DNA of 64,000 nucleotides from Salmonirosea aquatica (GCF_009296315.1 NZ_WHLY01000002.1:3020501-3084500), one strand, 5' to 3'; positions 19,913 to 29,040 are shown, counted from the first letter of the stretch. Program-made: numbers and translations. Notes: generated by a model not told the origin, from the letters alone.

Positions 19913-20101
19913 TCACAGATCTTTCCGGCGGCAGTACAGGCTCAGGACAAACCACACGGTTCCCAAAAATTCAATGGTTAGTCCGCCCAATAAAATGTGA
20001 TTGGCGGAAGGTAGGTGCTGAATTTTGAAAAAAGCACCAATGATCACCACCATCAGGCCGATTGCCAGAATAATCGATGCGTTGAAAATGGTTAGCTTCA
20101 C
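19913..20101 (-). CDS. Small two-helix membrane protein
   Basis: A 62-residue protein with two hydrophobic helices (about residues 7-25 and 36-54) and a Lys/Arg-rich tail. The sequence IILAIGLMVVIIGAFFKIQHLPSANHILLGG resembles the helical hairpin at the start of gliding protein GldL and related small Bacteroidota proteins. Function is unknown. It converges on aroC with only two bases between stops and is divergent from apbE. Confidence 0.6.
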   Translation of the reverse strand: MKLTIFNASIILAIGLMVVIIGAFFKIQHLPSANHILLGGLTIEFLGTVWFVLSLYCRRKDL

Positions 20102-20132
20102 TCCTGGGTGTGCTTTGTGGACAAATGCGAAA

Positions 20133-21128
20133 ATGGCTCGCTTCTTCGGTTTTCTAACTATAAGTACCTTTTTTATAGCAATCTACTTTCCGGTTCAGGT
20201 TTATGGACAGGAAAAACGCTACGAATTTGAAAAAGGACTAATGGGTTCACCCTTTCGCCTGGTACTCTACACCAGCAGCGATTCCCTGGCTAATCGGGCC
20301 GCCCAAAGGGCCTTTACCCGCATTGAGGACCTCAATGAAATTTTGAGCGACTACCGCGATGGCAGTGAAATCAACCGACTTTCGGCGTGGTCGGGCTCGG
20401 GGGAATGGGTGGCGGTAAGTGACGATTTGTACGAGGTACTTTCCATTTCAAAAAAAATTAGCCGAAAGACGCGGGGTACCTTTGATGTAACGGTAGGTCC
20501 GGAGGTGCAGCTCTGGCGACGCGCCATGCGCAGAGGGCTTTTCCCCGATGAAGGCGAAGTCGGGAAAGCCCGAAAGGCAGTCGGCAATCAATATGTCAAA
20601 TTGCGACCCCGCACGAAATCCGTCCGGCTGGTTCGCCCCAATATGCGGCTTGATGTGGGTGGAATTGGCAAAGGTTTCGCCGCCGACGAAGCCGTGCAAG
20701 GTATAAAGGAACTGGGAATAGAGGCGATTCTGATCGATGCTGGCGGAGATATAACACTTGCCGGGACGCCTCCGGGTCGACATGGCTGGGAGGTAGAGAT
20801 TAATTCGGGAAAATCAGCAGATTCAACGGCAGTAATACCAGTGTCAAATGTAGGTGTGGCGACTTCGGGAGGTACCTACCGATTTCTGGAACACGACGGC
20901 GTACGCTATTCGCATATCGTGGACCCAAAAACCGGAATCGGACTGCGCCATCACGTCCGAACGACGGTCATTGCGCCGAACGGTACCTATGCCGATGCGC
21001 TGGCCACGGCTTTCAGTGTGGCCGGAATCAGGAAAAGCAAGCGGATCATACGCCGATTTTCAAATGTGAGGGTTTGGTTACTTGAAACCAACGGAAACCA
21101 AGTCAGTTCCTGGGATACCCTGAAATAA
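20133..21128 (+). CDS. apbE: FAD:protein FMN transferase, ApbE family
   Basis: A 331-residue exported enzyme that attaches FMN to Thr/Ser of redox proteins such as Nqr or Rnf subunits. The ATG at 20133 gives a hydrophobic N-terminus (FGFLTISTFFIAIYF), while earlier ATGs overlap the divergent gene. ApbE landmarks are LNEILSDYRDGSEINRL near residue 75, DVGGIGKGFAADEA near 180, DAGGDI near 205 and the C-terminal HIVDPKTG with TYADALATAFSVAG. The metal-binding aspartates are in place. No partner flavoprotein is adjacent. Confidence 0.93.
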   Translation: MARFFGFLTISTFFIAIYFPVQVYGQEKRYEFEKGLMGSPFRLVLYTSSDSLANRAAQRAFTRIEDLNEILSDYRDGSEINRLSAWSGSGEWVAVSDDLYEVLSISKKISRKTRGTFDVTVGPEVQLWRRAMRRGLFPDEGEVGKARKAVGNQYVKLRPRTKSVRLVRPNMRLDVGGIGKGFAADEAVQGIKELGIEAILIDAGGDITLAGTPPGRHGWEVEINSGKSADSTAVIPVSNVGVATSGGTYRFLEHDGVRYSHIVDPKTGIGLRHHVRTTVIAPNGTYADALATAFSVAGIRKSKRIIRRFSNVRVWLLETNGNQVSSWDTLK

Positions 21129-21129
21129 A

Positions 21130-21164
21130 AAAAGAGCCGAAGCACATAGGGCTTCGGCTCTTTT
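21130..21164. terminator. Bidirectional terminator between apbE and the Gfo/Idh gene
   Basis: A 14-bp perfect stem (21130-21143 with 21151-21164) with a 7-nt loop, an A-run before and TTTT after, starts two bases after the apbE stop. Confidence 0.88.
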
Positions 21165-21182
21165 AGAAGGAAAATACAAAGC

Positions 21183-22520
21183 TTATACTGTACGCGTTTT
21201 ACCCGGTACAGCAACAGGATAAAAGCCATTTTCGTCCGGCAGTACCTTGGGCTTGGCATCCCAGGCCAATTTATCAGGGAAAAGATTGATATCGGAGTTC
21301 AAGGCTTCGTCCCACTTGATCAGCTTGCCCGAATAAGTAGCCATACGGCCCATGATGGCGGTCATGGTACTCTTGGCAGTCCGCTCGGCGTCAGCAAATT
21401 TGTATTCACCTTTGGCAATCGCATCAAACAGCTCATCGTGTTCAATCTGGTACGGGTTGCCATCGCCTTTTCCTTCGTGCTTGTAGATAACACCGCCTTT
21501 GTAGTCTTTCAGTACCGTATTGTTATTCGCAAAGCTATCAATGCGGCCCTTGGTACCCACAAATGCCTCATCAACACGGCTATAGGTACCCTCGTAGTGG
21601 CGGCATTGACTCGAAATAGTCGTGCCATCTTCATAAACCAGATCGAGGCAGTGATGGTCGAATATTTCACCGTACTTAATACCGTCACGTACCTCCCGGC
21701 CGCCCGTACCCTGGATCTGAACCGGATAGCCGCCTTTTACCCAGTTCGCTACATCAATATTGTGTACGTGTTGCTCCACGATGTGGTCGCCACACAGCCA
21801 GTTGAAGTAGTACCAGTTACGCATCTGATATTCCATCTCAGTCATGCTGGGTAGGCGATCCTTCACCCACACACCACCACTGACCCAGTAAACCTGTCCG
21901 CCCACAATGTCGCCCAGGGCACCATCTTGAATACGCTTGATGGCTTCCCGGTAGTTGGGTTGGTAGTGGCGCTGTAGGCCCGTCACGATATTCAGTTTCT
22001 TCTTCTTGGCGATCTCGGCTACTTCTAGTACCTTACGAATGCCAGGAGCATCGGTAGCCACGGGTTTTTCACAAAATACGTGCTTGCCCTGCTTGATGGC
22101 CTCTTCCAGGTGGTAAGGCCTGAAGCCGGGAGGTGTGGCCAGAATCACCACATCAGCCAGTGCCATAGCCTCTTTGTAAGCATCAAAGCCTACAAACTTA
22201 CGGCTATCGGGTACGTCTACTTTCGCAGTTCCCTCTACCGTTTTACCGGCCATATCCTTGTATTTTTTCGAGGTCAGGCTTTTATAGGAGTCTTCGAGGC
22301 GGTCGCGAAAGGCATCGGCCATTGCCACGATCTTCACATTCTGCTTGGTACTCAGTGCCTGTGCCGCCGCACCCGTTCCACGTCCTCCGCAGCCGATCAG
22401 CGCTACTTTGATCATATCGTCAACCTGGCTGTTAAATCCGTAGGAGGTAAAGGGGCTCAGGGCAATTCCTCCGGCCAGTAAGCCCGAAGCCTTTAGAAAT
22501 TCGCGTCGTTTTTGTTCCAT
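21183..22520 (-). CDS. Exported Gfo/Idh/MocA-family oxidoreductase
   Basis: A 445-residue NAD(P)-dependent sugar dehydrogenase-like protein. The N-terminus (RREFLKASGLLAGGIAL) looks like a twin-arginine signal with only one strict Arg pair, common in this family. The Rossmann loop GCGGRGTG lies near residues 42-49, and CEKPVATDAPG near 150 is the Gfo/Idh lysine motif. The C-terminal domain has HNIDVANWVKGGYP. It lies 77 bases downstream of the SUMF1 gene on the same strand. Substrate is unknown; such proteins usually act on modified or glycosidic sugars. Confidence 0.9.
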   Translation of the reverse strand: MEQKRREFLKASGLLAGGIALSPFTSYGFNSQVDDMIKVALIGCGGRGTGAAAQALSTKQNVKIVAMADAFRDRLEDSYKSLTSKKYKDMAGKTVEGTAKVDVPDSRKFVGFDAYKEAMALADVVILATPPGFRPYHLEEAIKQGKHVFCEKPVATDAPGIRKVLEVAEIAKKKKLNIVTGLQRHYQPNYREAIKRIQDGALGDIVGGQVYWVSGGVWVKDRLPSMTEMEYQMRNWYYFNWLCGDHIVEQHVHNIDVANWVKGGYPVQIQGTGGREVRDGIKYGEIFDHHCLDLVYEDGTTISSQCRHYEGTYSRVDEAFVGTKGRIDSFANNNTVLKDYKGGVIYKHEGKGDGNPYQIEHDELFDAIAKGEYKFADAERTAKSTMTAIMGRMATYSGKLIKWDEALNSDINLFPDKLAWDAKPKVLPDENGFYPVAVPGKTRTV

Positions 22521-22597
22521 AATATTGGTTATACGTTTAAGCGTTTAAGAATACAATACAAACTGATATTAGAAGTACAGGAAATTCAACGGTTAAC

Positions 22598-23590
22598 TCA
22601 ATAATCCTCAATCAAGGGCGGATTGTAATATGCCTCTATTTCGGCGGCGGTGGGTGTTTTGAAAGGCCTCACCAGCCGGAAACCCACAAAAGAAGCACTC
22701 GTCATCCACCATTCACTCTTGGGAAGTTGAGGATCCAGCACTTTCCAACTGGGAGAGGAAGGCGTACGGGCCGCGCTGCGGGCCACGGCAGCTTCGTCAT
22801 CCCACGAACCTCCCCGCACCGAAGTAGGGTACAATTCCGTAACGGGCGCATAGGGATCTTTCACCTCGCCCTTGGCTTTCTGAGCATAATAGTCAGGAAT
22901 ATACTGGTCCAGCGTCCATTCCATCACGTTGCCGTGCATATCGTGCAAGCCCCAGGGATTGGGCTTTTTGGTGCCAATAAGTTTGTAAGCTCCGTCGCTG
23001 TTGTCCTTATACCAGGCGTACTCTCCCAGTTTGGCTGGGTCGTTCCCGAAGGAATAAGCCGTTTTGGTACCCGCCCGGGCGGCATATTCCCATTCGGCTT
23101 CGGTGGGCAGACGGTAAAACACGCCCGTTTTATCGTACAGCCACTTACAGAACTTGATTGCCGCGTACTGTGTCATATTGATGGCCGGATAACCTGCTCG
23201 ACCCATCCCGAACGACATATCCACGTAAGGAGGGCTGGGCCGGGTACTGGCATCGGTCTTGGCTATGCTCTTTTCGGGATCAGGAAAACGGGCGGCCATT
23301 TCCTTTTCCATATTTTTGAAAGCATATAAATCGTAAAAGTCCCATGTCACTTCGTGCGAGCCCATCCAGAAACCGTCCAGCTTTACTTTGTGTTGCGGGC
23401 CCTCGTCTTCATTCCGTCCTGCTTCTGTGGCCGGACTACCCATCATGAATTCGCCTGCCGGAATGGCCACCATTCCGTATTCCTGGTTAGTACCGGGGAT
23501 TTTCTGGCTGTAATTGGCGGGTTTGCTTTGAGAAAAAACATCGGAACCGGTCATAAGCACCAATCCGAGTACTACATACTTGAAACGCAT
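22598..23590 (-). CDS. Exported SUMF1/formylglycine-generating-enzyme-like protein
   Basis: A 330-residue protein with a signal peptide (about residues 1-20, ending VFSQ) and one SUMF1/FGE-sulfatase domain. Landmarks are MVAIPAGEFMMGSPATEAGRNEDEGP, HEVTWDFYDLY, LPTEAEWEYAARAG, HDMHGNVMEWT and SVRGGSWDD. The two active-site cysteines of true formylglycine-generating enzymes are not evident, so it is probably not a sulfatase activator. In Bacteroidota such domains also occur in gliding proteins GldJ/GldK. It is probably cotranscribed with the downstream oxidoreductase. Confidence 0.85.
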   Translation of the reverse strand: MRFKYVVLGLVLMTGSDVFSQSKPANYSQKIPGTNQEYGMVAIPAGEFMMGSPATEAGRNEDEGPQHKVKLDGFWMGSHEVTWDFYDLYAFKNMEKEMAARFPDPEKSIAKTDASTRPSPPYVDMSFGMGRAGYPAINMTQYAAIKFCKWLYDKTGVFYRLPTEAEWEYAARAGTKTAYSFGNDPAKLGEYAWYKDNSDGAYKLIGTKKPNPWGLHDMHGNVMEWTLDQYIPDYYAQKAKGEVKDPYAPVTELYPTSVRGGSWDDEAAVARSAARTPSSPSWKVLDPQLPKSEWWMTSASFVGFRLVRPFKTPTAAEIEAYYNPPLIEDY

Positions 23591-23902
23591 AAATTATAAT
23601 TCGGAAACGTATTTTACTTTGAGAGTCAAGTTTGCCAGGCAAGGAGTTTATTCGATACCAACAAAACTTAATAAAGGACAAAGAAACGCTAAAGTACCCA
23701 TTATTTACCAAATAAAGTTCATGCTGGAAGTCAAATATCCTATTTTGAAGCGGATGAATCCTACCTTTGCGCACGAGAAAAGAGCGGGTAGCTTGGGCTG
23801 CCGGCTAGATGATTTTTTAAATAGGACGGTTGGGTGAGACATTTGATGAATTAATTTTTGTCATCCTTTTCCCTGAACAACGGTCCACTCTCTCTTGCAT
23901 AC
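23591..23902. other. 312-bp spacer between divergent SUMF1 and ABC-F genes
   Basis: No gene is seen that I can support. A TACCTTTG box on the plus strand at 23762-23769 fits an ABC-F promoter. A short open frame crosses the spacer but has no family features. Confidence 0.5.
23762..23769 (+). promoter_or_regulatory. Putative -7 box of the ABC-F gene
   Basis: TACCTTTG matches TAnnTTTG. TTTTG lies only about 15 bases upstream, shorter than usual for the -33 element, so confidence is limited. Confidence 0.4.
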
Positions 23903-25789
23903 ATGAACTACCTTTCGGCAGAAAACATAGCCAAGTCCTTTGGCGATAAATGGCTTTTCAAGAACGTCACTTTTGGCATGAGCCGGGGCGACAAGGTGGC
24001 CTTAATTGGTACCAATGGTACGGGTAAAACTACCTTTCTGAACATTCTGGCGGGCGTAATGCCGCCTGATGAGGGGGAAGTAAGCCTGCGTAAGGACATT
24101 CGGGTAGGGTACCTCGACCAAAGCCCTTCGTTCGATGAAGAACTTCCTGTTATTGAGGTAATTTTTGCTTCATCCAATCCGGTCGCCCACGCTGTCAAGC
24201 GTTACGAACAGGCTCTGGCCACGGGCAACAACGACGCACTGACTGAAATCCTGGAAGAAATGGACCATCTGAAAGCCTGGGATTTCGAAGCGAAGGCCAA
24301 GGAAATTCTGGGGCGGTTGGGCATCCACGACGTAGATGCCCGCTATGGTACCCTATCGGGCGGACAGCGTAAACGGGTGGCTCTGGCCAAGGTACTACTC
24401 GAAGACCCTGACCTGCTTATTCTGGACGAGCCGACCAACCATCTGGATCTGAGTACGGTGGAATGGCTGGAGAATCATTTGAATACCCAGAACACCACCC
24501 TGCTGGTCGTCACGCACGACCGCTACTTTCTGGATAAGGTATGTAACAACGTGCTGGAACTTGACCACGGCTCAGCCTATACCTACAAGGGTAATTACGC
24601 CTATTTTCTGGAAAAAAAATCGGAACGCGAAGAAGTGGAGGCCGCCGAGATAGATAAGGCCCGCAATCTGATGCGCAAGGAACTGGACTGGATTCGGCGG
24701 CAGCCCAAAGCGCGGGGTACCAAGGCCAAGTATCGCGTGGATGCCTTCGAGGATTTGAAGGATAAAGCCAGCCAAAAGAAATACGACAATCAATTGGAAC
24801 TCAACGTGCGCTCCACTCGGCTGGGTAGCAAAATTATTGAGTTACAGAGTGTAGGTAAAAGTTACGACGGCCGCGAGCTGATCCACAATTTTGTCTACAC
24901 CTTCCGCAAAGGCGACCGCATTGGCATCGTTGGGCCCAACGGCATGGGTAAGACTACCTTGCTCAAAATGATTACGGGCGAGGTACGTCCCGACAACGGT
25001 CAGGTGATTCGGGGAGACACCATTCAGTTTGGCCACTACACCCAATCCGATCTGGAATTTGAGTCGGGCCAGCGGGTCATTGATCTGGTCAAGGAAGTCG
25101 CGGACGTAGTGCGTCTGGGGACGGGACAAACCGTAACGGTTTCGAAATTCCTGGAAACGTTTCTGTTCACCCCATCCAAGCAGTATGACTACGTAGAAAA
25201 GCTTAGTGGGGGCGAAAAACGCCGTCTGCAGCTGCTATTGATGCTGATGAAGGAACCCAACTTCCTGATTCTTGACGAACCTACTAACGACCTGGACATC
25301 AGTAGCCTGAATGTTTTGGAAGAGTTCCTGTCCAATTTTCCCGGCTGCCTGATGATCGTTTCCCACGACCGGTATTTCCTGGATCAACTGGTTGACCATC
25401 TGTTTGTATTCGAGGGTGAAGGAAAAATCCGCGACTTTCCGGGCAATTACTCCGACTACCGCCTGTGGCTCGAAGAACAGGAGACTACCGGACGACGCAC
25501 CGTTTCTACTTCCAAACCCAAAGAAAAAGAAGAGGTACCCCTACCTGCCGCAGTCCCGAAACCTACCGAAATATCCAAACGGAAGCTATCCTTCAAGGAG
25601 CAGCGCGAGATGGAACAATTGGAAACAGAAATGCCCGAAATGGAAAAACGGAAGGCTATCCTGGTTCAGAAACTGAGTAACGGCGGTTCACACGAAGAAC
25701 TCATGGCGTGGGCGCTGGAGGTCGAACAGATCACCGAAAGCCTTTCCGAAAAGGAAATGCGCTGGCTGGAACTTTCAGAAATTGCGTAG
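23903..25789 (+). CDS. ABC-F family ATPase (Uup-like)
   Basis: A 628-residue cytosolic protein with two ABC ATPase domains and no membrane part, as in ABC-F ribosome-associated factors. Domain 1 has Walker A GTNGTGKTT (near residue 36), signature LSGGQRKRVALAKVLL and Walker B LLILDEPTNHLD. Domain 2 has GPNGMGKTT, LSGGEKRRLQLL and FLILDEPTNDLD. Between them is the Arm/linker region with charged helices, and a C-terminal coiled coil (about residues 560-625) resembles that of Uup. The ATG at 23903 is chosen because MNYLSAENIAKSFG matches the usual N-terminus. Role is likely ribosome rescue or DNA-structure handling. Confidence 0.92.
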   Translation: MNYLSAENIAKSFGDKWLFKNVTFGMSRGDKVALIGTNGTGKTTFLNILAGVMPPDEGEVSLRKDIRVGYLDQSPSFDEELPVIEVIFASSNPVAHAVKRYEQALATGNNDALTEILEEMDHLKAWDFEAKAKEILGRLGIHDVDARYGTLSGGQRKRVALAKVLLEDPDLLILDEPTNHLDLSTVEWLENHLNTQNTTLLVVTHDRYFLDKVCNNVLELDHGSAYTYKGNYAYFLEKKSEREEVEAAEIDKARNLMRKELDWIRRQPKARGTKAKYRVDAFEDLKDKASQKKYDNQLELNVRSTRLGSKIIELQSVGKSYDGRELIHNFVYTFRKGDRIGIVGPNGMGKTTLLKMITGEVRPDNGQVIRGDTIQFGHYTQSDLEFESGQRVIDLVKEVADVVRLGTGQTVTVSKFLETFLFTPSKQYDYVEKLSGGEKRRLQLLLMLMKEPNFLILDEPTNDLDISSLNVLEEFLSNFPGCLMIVSHDRYFLDQLVDHLFVFEGEGKIRDFPGNYSDYRLWLEEQETTGRRTVSTSKPKEKEEVPLPAAVPKPTEISKRKLSFKEQREMEQLETEMPEMEKRKAILVQKLSNGGSHEELMAWALEVEQITESLSEKEMRWLELSEIA

Positions 25790-25801
25790 ATTTGGCATTC
25801 A

Positions 25802-25836
25802 GTGGGCAATTGAAAGTGGACAGCTGACAATTTGTG
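25802..25836. repeat. Heptad array after ABC-F stop (reverse orientation)
   Basis: Five consecutive 7-base units: GTGGGCA, ATTGAAA, GTGGACA, GCTGACA, ATTTGTG. The fourth base is G in four of five. The reverse complement of GTGGACA is TGTCCAC, the exact unit of the array before ispH. Confidence 0.6.
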
Positions 25837-25875
25837 CTGTTATTTGAAGTTCTCCCGGTAGTAAGATTTCAAGAA

Positions 25876-25911
25876 GCCGATTGCCAAAAGCTATCAGCCA
25901 ACCACCATTCC
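25876..25911 (+). repeat. Degenerate heptad array abutting the dedA start codon
   Basis: A 7-base periodicity runs up to the ATG at 25912: C occurs at -7, -14, -21, -28 and -35, preceded by G at -15, -22, -29 and -36. Readable units are GCCAAAA, GCTATCA, GCCAACC. Confidence 0.65.
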
Positions 25912-26541
25912 ATGAACGCCATCGTCGATTTTTTCCAGTATATCCTCAATTCCGAAGAAATCATCCGTACCGGGGGGCTGGTGGTCATTACGCTCATTGT
26001 CTTCGCCGAGAATGGCCTGTTCTTTGCCTTTTTCCTGCCTGGTGACTACCTGGTTTTTCTGGCGGGAGTGTTTTGTGGAACCCGCACGCTGGATGTACCG
26101 ATTTCCCTGCTGCTGATTTGCATGATTTCAGCCGCAATCCTCGGATCGCTGGTAGGGTACCTGTTCGGTCGATTCTTCGGGCATCGCCTCGAAACCCAGC
26201 GGGAATCCTTTTTCTTCAAGAAAAAGAATATCGAAACCACCCGCAAATACTTTGATAAGTACGGGAGCCGTACGCTCATTATCAGTAGGTTCTTGCCCAT
26301 CGTCCGTACTTTCGCACCCATCCTGGCCGGACTGGTGCGGATGCCTTGGCCGGGATTTATGACGTACAATATCGTTGGGGGCACGGTATGGATTCTGGGA
26401 CTTACGGGTGGGGGGTACCTGTTCGGTGAGCGCTTTCCCTGGATCGTGGATTACGTACAGTATGTGATCCTTTTCTTTTTAGCCATTACTACCTTTACCG
26501 TCGTCAAGGGGTACTTCAACGCCCGCAAGCAGGAATTCTGA
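25912..26541 (+). CDS. DedA family membrane protein
   Basis: A 209-residue inner-membrane protein of the DedA/SNARE-associated family, linked to lipid (undecaprenyl phosphate or phosphatidylethanolamine) flipping and proton-dependent transport. Landmarks are ENGLFFAFFLPGDYLVFLAG near residue 30, the conserved GxxxGYLFGRFFG stretch and RFLPIVRTFAPILAG with the functional arginines near 125. Four to five hydrophobic segments are present. The start at 25912 is chosen because the upstream in-frame sequence is the heptad repeat spacer. Confidence 0.9.
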   Translation: MNAIVDFFQYILNSEEIIRTGGLVVITLIVFAENGLFFAFFLPGDYLVFLAGVFCGTRTLDVPISLLLICMISAAILGSLVGYLFGRFFGHRLETQRESFFFKKKNIETTRKYFDKYGSRTLIISRFLPIVRTFAPILAGLVRMPWPGFMTYNIVGGTVWILGLTGGGYLFGERFPWIVDYVQYVILFFLAITTFTVVKGYFNARKQEF

Positions 26542-26582
26542 GTACCCGGGACCAGTTTGTCTGATGCACTAAGTCCAAAGTA

Positions 26583-27092
26583 TCACTGGTACCATCCGGC
26601 GTACGTTACGTAATTCATCGCCGTACGGTCAATGATCGCTTCCAGTTCGGGCGTAATTTTCTTCATAAAACGGGCCGGATTTCCAGCGTAGATACTGCCC
26701 GGTTCGACTTGGGTATGTTGTGTCACAATGGCGCCGGCGGCGATGATCGAGCCTGTACCGATTACTGCTCCGTCCATGACAATAGCCCCCATACCAATCA
26801 GCACATGGTCTTCGATGGTACAACCGTGGACAATGGCATTGTGTGCGATGGACACGTAGTTTCCAATGGTAGTGGCGAAGCGCTGGTAGGTGCAATGGAT
26901 TACTGCTCCGTCCTGGACGTTGGAATAATCACCTATTCGAATACTGTTCACATCGCCCCGCACCACAGCGTTGAACCATACGGTACAGTGTTCACCCATC
27001 ATCACGTCACCCACCACAGTGGCATTGTCGGCCAACCAGCAGGCTTCGCCGAAAGCGGGCTGAATTCCACGTACAGGTTTGATCAGAGGCAT
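26583..27092 (-). CDS. Gamma-carbonic-anhydrase-like hexapeptide-repeat protein
   Basis: A 169-residue left-handed beta-helix protein (PaaY/YrdA/CaiE type). Hexapeptide repeats run from ADNATVVGDVMMGEHCTVWFNAVVRGD to IIAAGAIVTQHTQVEPGSIYAGNPAR. Histidines in SIAHNAIVHGC and the earlier IHC could bind zinc, as in gamma-carbonic anhydrases. The start at 27092 (MPLIKPVRG) is preferred because the 14 upstream codons cross a terminator hairpin. Enzymatic activity cannot be assumed; many such proteins act as acyl transferases or thioesterases. Confidence 0.88.
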   Translation of the reverse strand: MPLIKPVRGIQPAFGEACWLADNATVVGDVMMGEHCTVWFNAVVRGDVNSIRIGDYSNVQDGAVIHCTYQRFATTIGNYVSIAHNAIVHGCTIEDHVLIGMGAIVMDGAVIGTGSIIAAGAIVTQHTQVEPGSIYAGNPARFMKKITPELEAIIDRTAMNYVTYAGWYQ

Positions 27093-27107
27093 AAAAGAGA
27101 AATTAGA

Positions 27108-27142
27108 CTGCGGAGGTGGTAAATACTTTACCACCTCCGCAG
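27108..27142 (-). terminator. Terminator hairpin after the NIPSNAP gene
   Basis: A perfect 16-bp stem (27108-27123 with 27127-27142) with a TAC loop lies five bases after the NIPSNAP stop on the minus strand. The tract after it is T-rich (TCTAATTTCTCTTTT) and leads directly into the next start codon. Confidence 0.75.
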
Positions 27143-27146
27143 CTAT

Positions 27147-27935
27147 CTAGATATCCGAATAATCTTTTGGTTGCAGGAAAAAAATGACCGGTGAATTCAT
27201 GTTGTTCTGGTACTCAGGCATCACCTTCAGTTTGTTCCAATCGGGATCACTGCCAAACGCTTTCCAATGCGCGTCGCGCGAAGCTTTGTCTTCAAAAGTC
27301 GTCATATACATCAGGTTGGGCATGTGGCTGCCGGCTATGACCCGCGCAAAAAATACGGGATTGAAACCCAGCTTGTTGAAGATGCCAATTTCACCGCCTT
27401 TGATGAACATATCCACTTTATTTAAATGCCGCTTTTCAGAAGGACTTTCGTAGCTGCGGAGTTCGTATACGCGCTGGCTCATCGGAGCGGTCAGATTGGG
27501 TTTACGATGCTGTTCCGCACCTTCAAAAGCTTCCAGTACAATCGTCTCGAACTTCTGGTAAGCAGGTTCTTTGAATTCCGATTCAATGTAGCTCTTGCCA
27601 TCGGCCTGATAGGTTTTGTCCTTTTCCAGCGCCTGAGAAAAAGTAGCCAGTTGATCCAACGATTTGAGCGGGGTAAGTACATACAGTAGCGAATCGGAGT
27701 CCGCCGCCTTGAACACGCCCACGTCCTTGATGCCCGCCCGGTGGGCCGCCGGGATATAGGCATTTTTAAGGTAGGTGTCCATCATAGCCATCTGCGGACC
27801 TTTGACATGATAGATTTTTAACTCGTAGTATTCTTTTTTGGGAGGTCTTGCGGAAGTGGTTAATGAAAAAAGCAGAAAAGGTAGCACGAAGGAGAGGAAA
27901 AAAGCCAGATGTCGGGGAAGTAATTTGTTTTTCAT
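27147..27935 (-). CDS. Exported NIPSNAP-family protein
   Basis: A 262-residue protein with a signal peptide (about residues 1-30, ending TTSARPP). The mature part holds two ferredoxin-like NIPSNAP domains: EYYELKIYHVKGPQM at the start of the first and RVYELRSYESPSEKRHLNKVDMF at the start of the second, each ending in an aromatic-rich strand. Secreted NIPSNAP proteins are frequent in Bacteroidota but have no settled function. It is followed by a strong hairpin. Confidence 0.87.
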   Translation of the reverse strand: MKNKLLPRHLAFFLSFVLPFLLFSLTTSARPPKKEYYELKIYHVKGPQMAMMDTYLKNAYIPAAHRAGIKDVGVFKAADSDSLLYVLTPLKSLDQLATFSQALEKDKTYQADGKSYIESEFKEPAYQKFETIVLEAFEGAEQHRKPNLTAPMSQRVYELRSYESPSEKRHLNKVDMFIKGGEIGIFNKLGFNPVFFARVIAGSHMPNLMYMTTFEDKASRDAHWKAFGSDPDWNKLKVMPEYQNNMNSPVIFFLQPKDYSDI

Positions 27936-28008
27936 TTTTACGCGGATTGATTGATTGTGGGGTTAATAAAAATCTGATGTGCAATTACAGAAAAGTCAGC
28001 AGCAAGGT

Positions 28009-29040
28009 CTAAAATTTCGGGCATGAGAGCTCCTTGCTCCGGCGTTTGGGACGCTGCTTGCCTTCCAGGGGCTCAAAAATGTAGGACAGCGATATTTCGT
28101 GGGCGCCGCCACTACCTACCCCCAGCGTGGATATGGTCACATCGTAGCTGTACCCGATGGAAAATTTATCCTGCCGAAAACCCGCCAAAAAAATCAGCGA
28201 CTCGTGATTGTTGATGTTCTCGGCGTATTTTTTCACGGGTATTCCCCGGTACCAGACACCGAACACTACCGGTGAATAGGTCACATACAACCCTGCGTCC
28301 AGTTGGTCGAACTTCCCCTGCTTTTTGTAGAGGACAGCCGGTGAAATGGTTTTTTCCCGGTCAATTTCATTGCCCAGAAAGGTATAGCCAGCAAAAGGAA
28401 TTCGCAGGCCGCCCTGAAAACTAATCTTAATGGGAAGCGGAGCCGTTTCCAGCCCGGAAAAAGCCTGGTTGGGCCGATTGATGTGGTGAGCCGAAAGACC
28501 CGCCCAGTACCAGTCGGAATAGACCATTGCGCCGGTGGAGAAATCGGCGTAAGAAACCTGCGGGAGACCGTTCTGTAACAGAGGTTCCTGAGTGGGATTA
28601 CCCGTAAAGCCGCCATTGTTGTACTGGTCGCCGAAGGTCAGGCCAAAGTAGTCCAGCGTGCGGGTGGCGTAGGCGCCCTGTAGGCCTAACCGTAAAAAAG
28701 TTTCGTCGTTGAGCTGGAGCTGATACGAATATTGTGCGCCTACTTCGGTAGATTTCAGGTTGCCCAGTCCTTGACTATCTAAAAGCACATACACGCCCAC
28801 GCCACTGTTGAAGCGCGAGAAGTAATTATCCACCCCGAACGAACTCGTGACAAAGTTGGCTGACAAAGCAGGCCATTGGTTGCGGTAGTTCACCGTCAGG
28901 CGGGGAGCCAGGGCACCACCCGCCAGGGCTGGGTTGAGATACAAGGGGTTAGCATAAAACTGCGAAAATTGCGGATCCTGGCTCCAACCTTTTAAGCTAA
29001 TAAGGGTCAGGAATAGGAACAGGAGAAGTTTCTTGGTCAT
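28009..29040 (-). CDS. PorP/SprF family type IX secretion outer-membrane protein
   Basis: A 343-residue outer-membrane beta-barrel with a signal peptide (ending KGWSQ). The opening QDPQFSQFYANPLYLNPALAG is the hallmark of PorP/SprF proteins. The end carries alternating strands and a polar tail. SprF-like proteins help secrete and anchor one partner cell-surface protein via type IX secretion. The divergent giant CHU_C gene starts 224 bases away and is the likely partner, as is usual for this arrangement. Confidence 0.93.
   Translation of the reverse strand: MTKKLLLFLFLTLISLKGWSQDPQFSQFYANPLYLNPALAGGALAPRLTVNYRNQWPALSANFVTSSFGVDNYFSRFNSGVGVYVLLDSQGLGNLKSTEVGAQYSYQLQLNDETFLRLGLQGAYATRTLDYFGLTFGDQYNNGGFTGNPTQEPLLQNGLPQVSYADFSTGAMVYSDWYWAGLSAHHINRPNQAFSGLETAPLPIKISFQGGLRIPFAGYTFLGNEIDREKTISPAVLYKKQGKFDQLDAGLYVTYSPVVFGVWYRGIPVKKYAENINNHESLIFLAGFRQDKFSIGYSYDVTISTLGVGSGGAHEISLSYIFEPLEGKQRPKRRSKELSCPKF

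Noticed and set aside
23580-23837. 85-codon frame in the SUMF1/ABC-F spacer
   Set aside because: No homology features, overlaps promoter-like sequence and the SUMF1 start.
23858-23902. Heptad array before ABC-F
   Set aside because: C occurs at a 7-base step (-11, -18, -25, -32), but the phase differs from the five good cases and the units share nothing else; chance is plausible.
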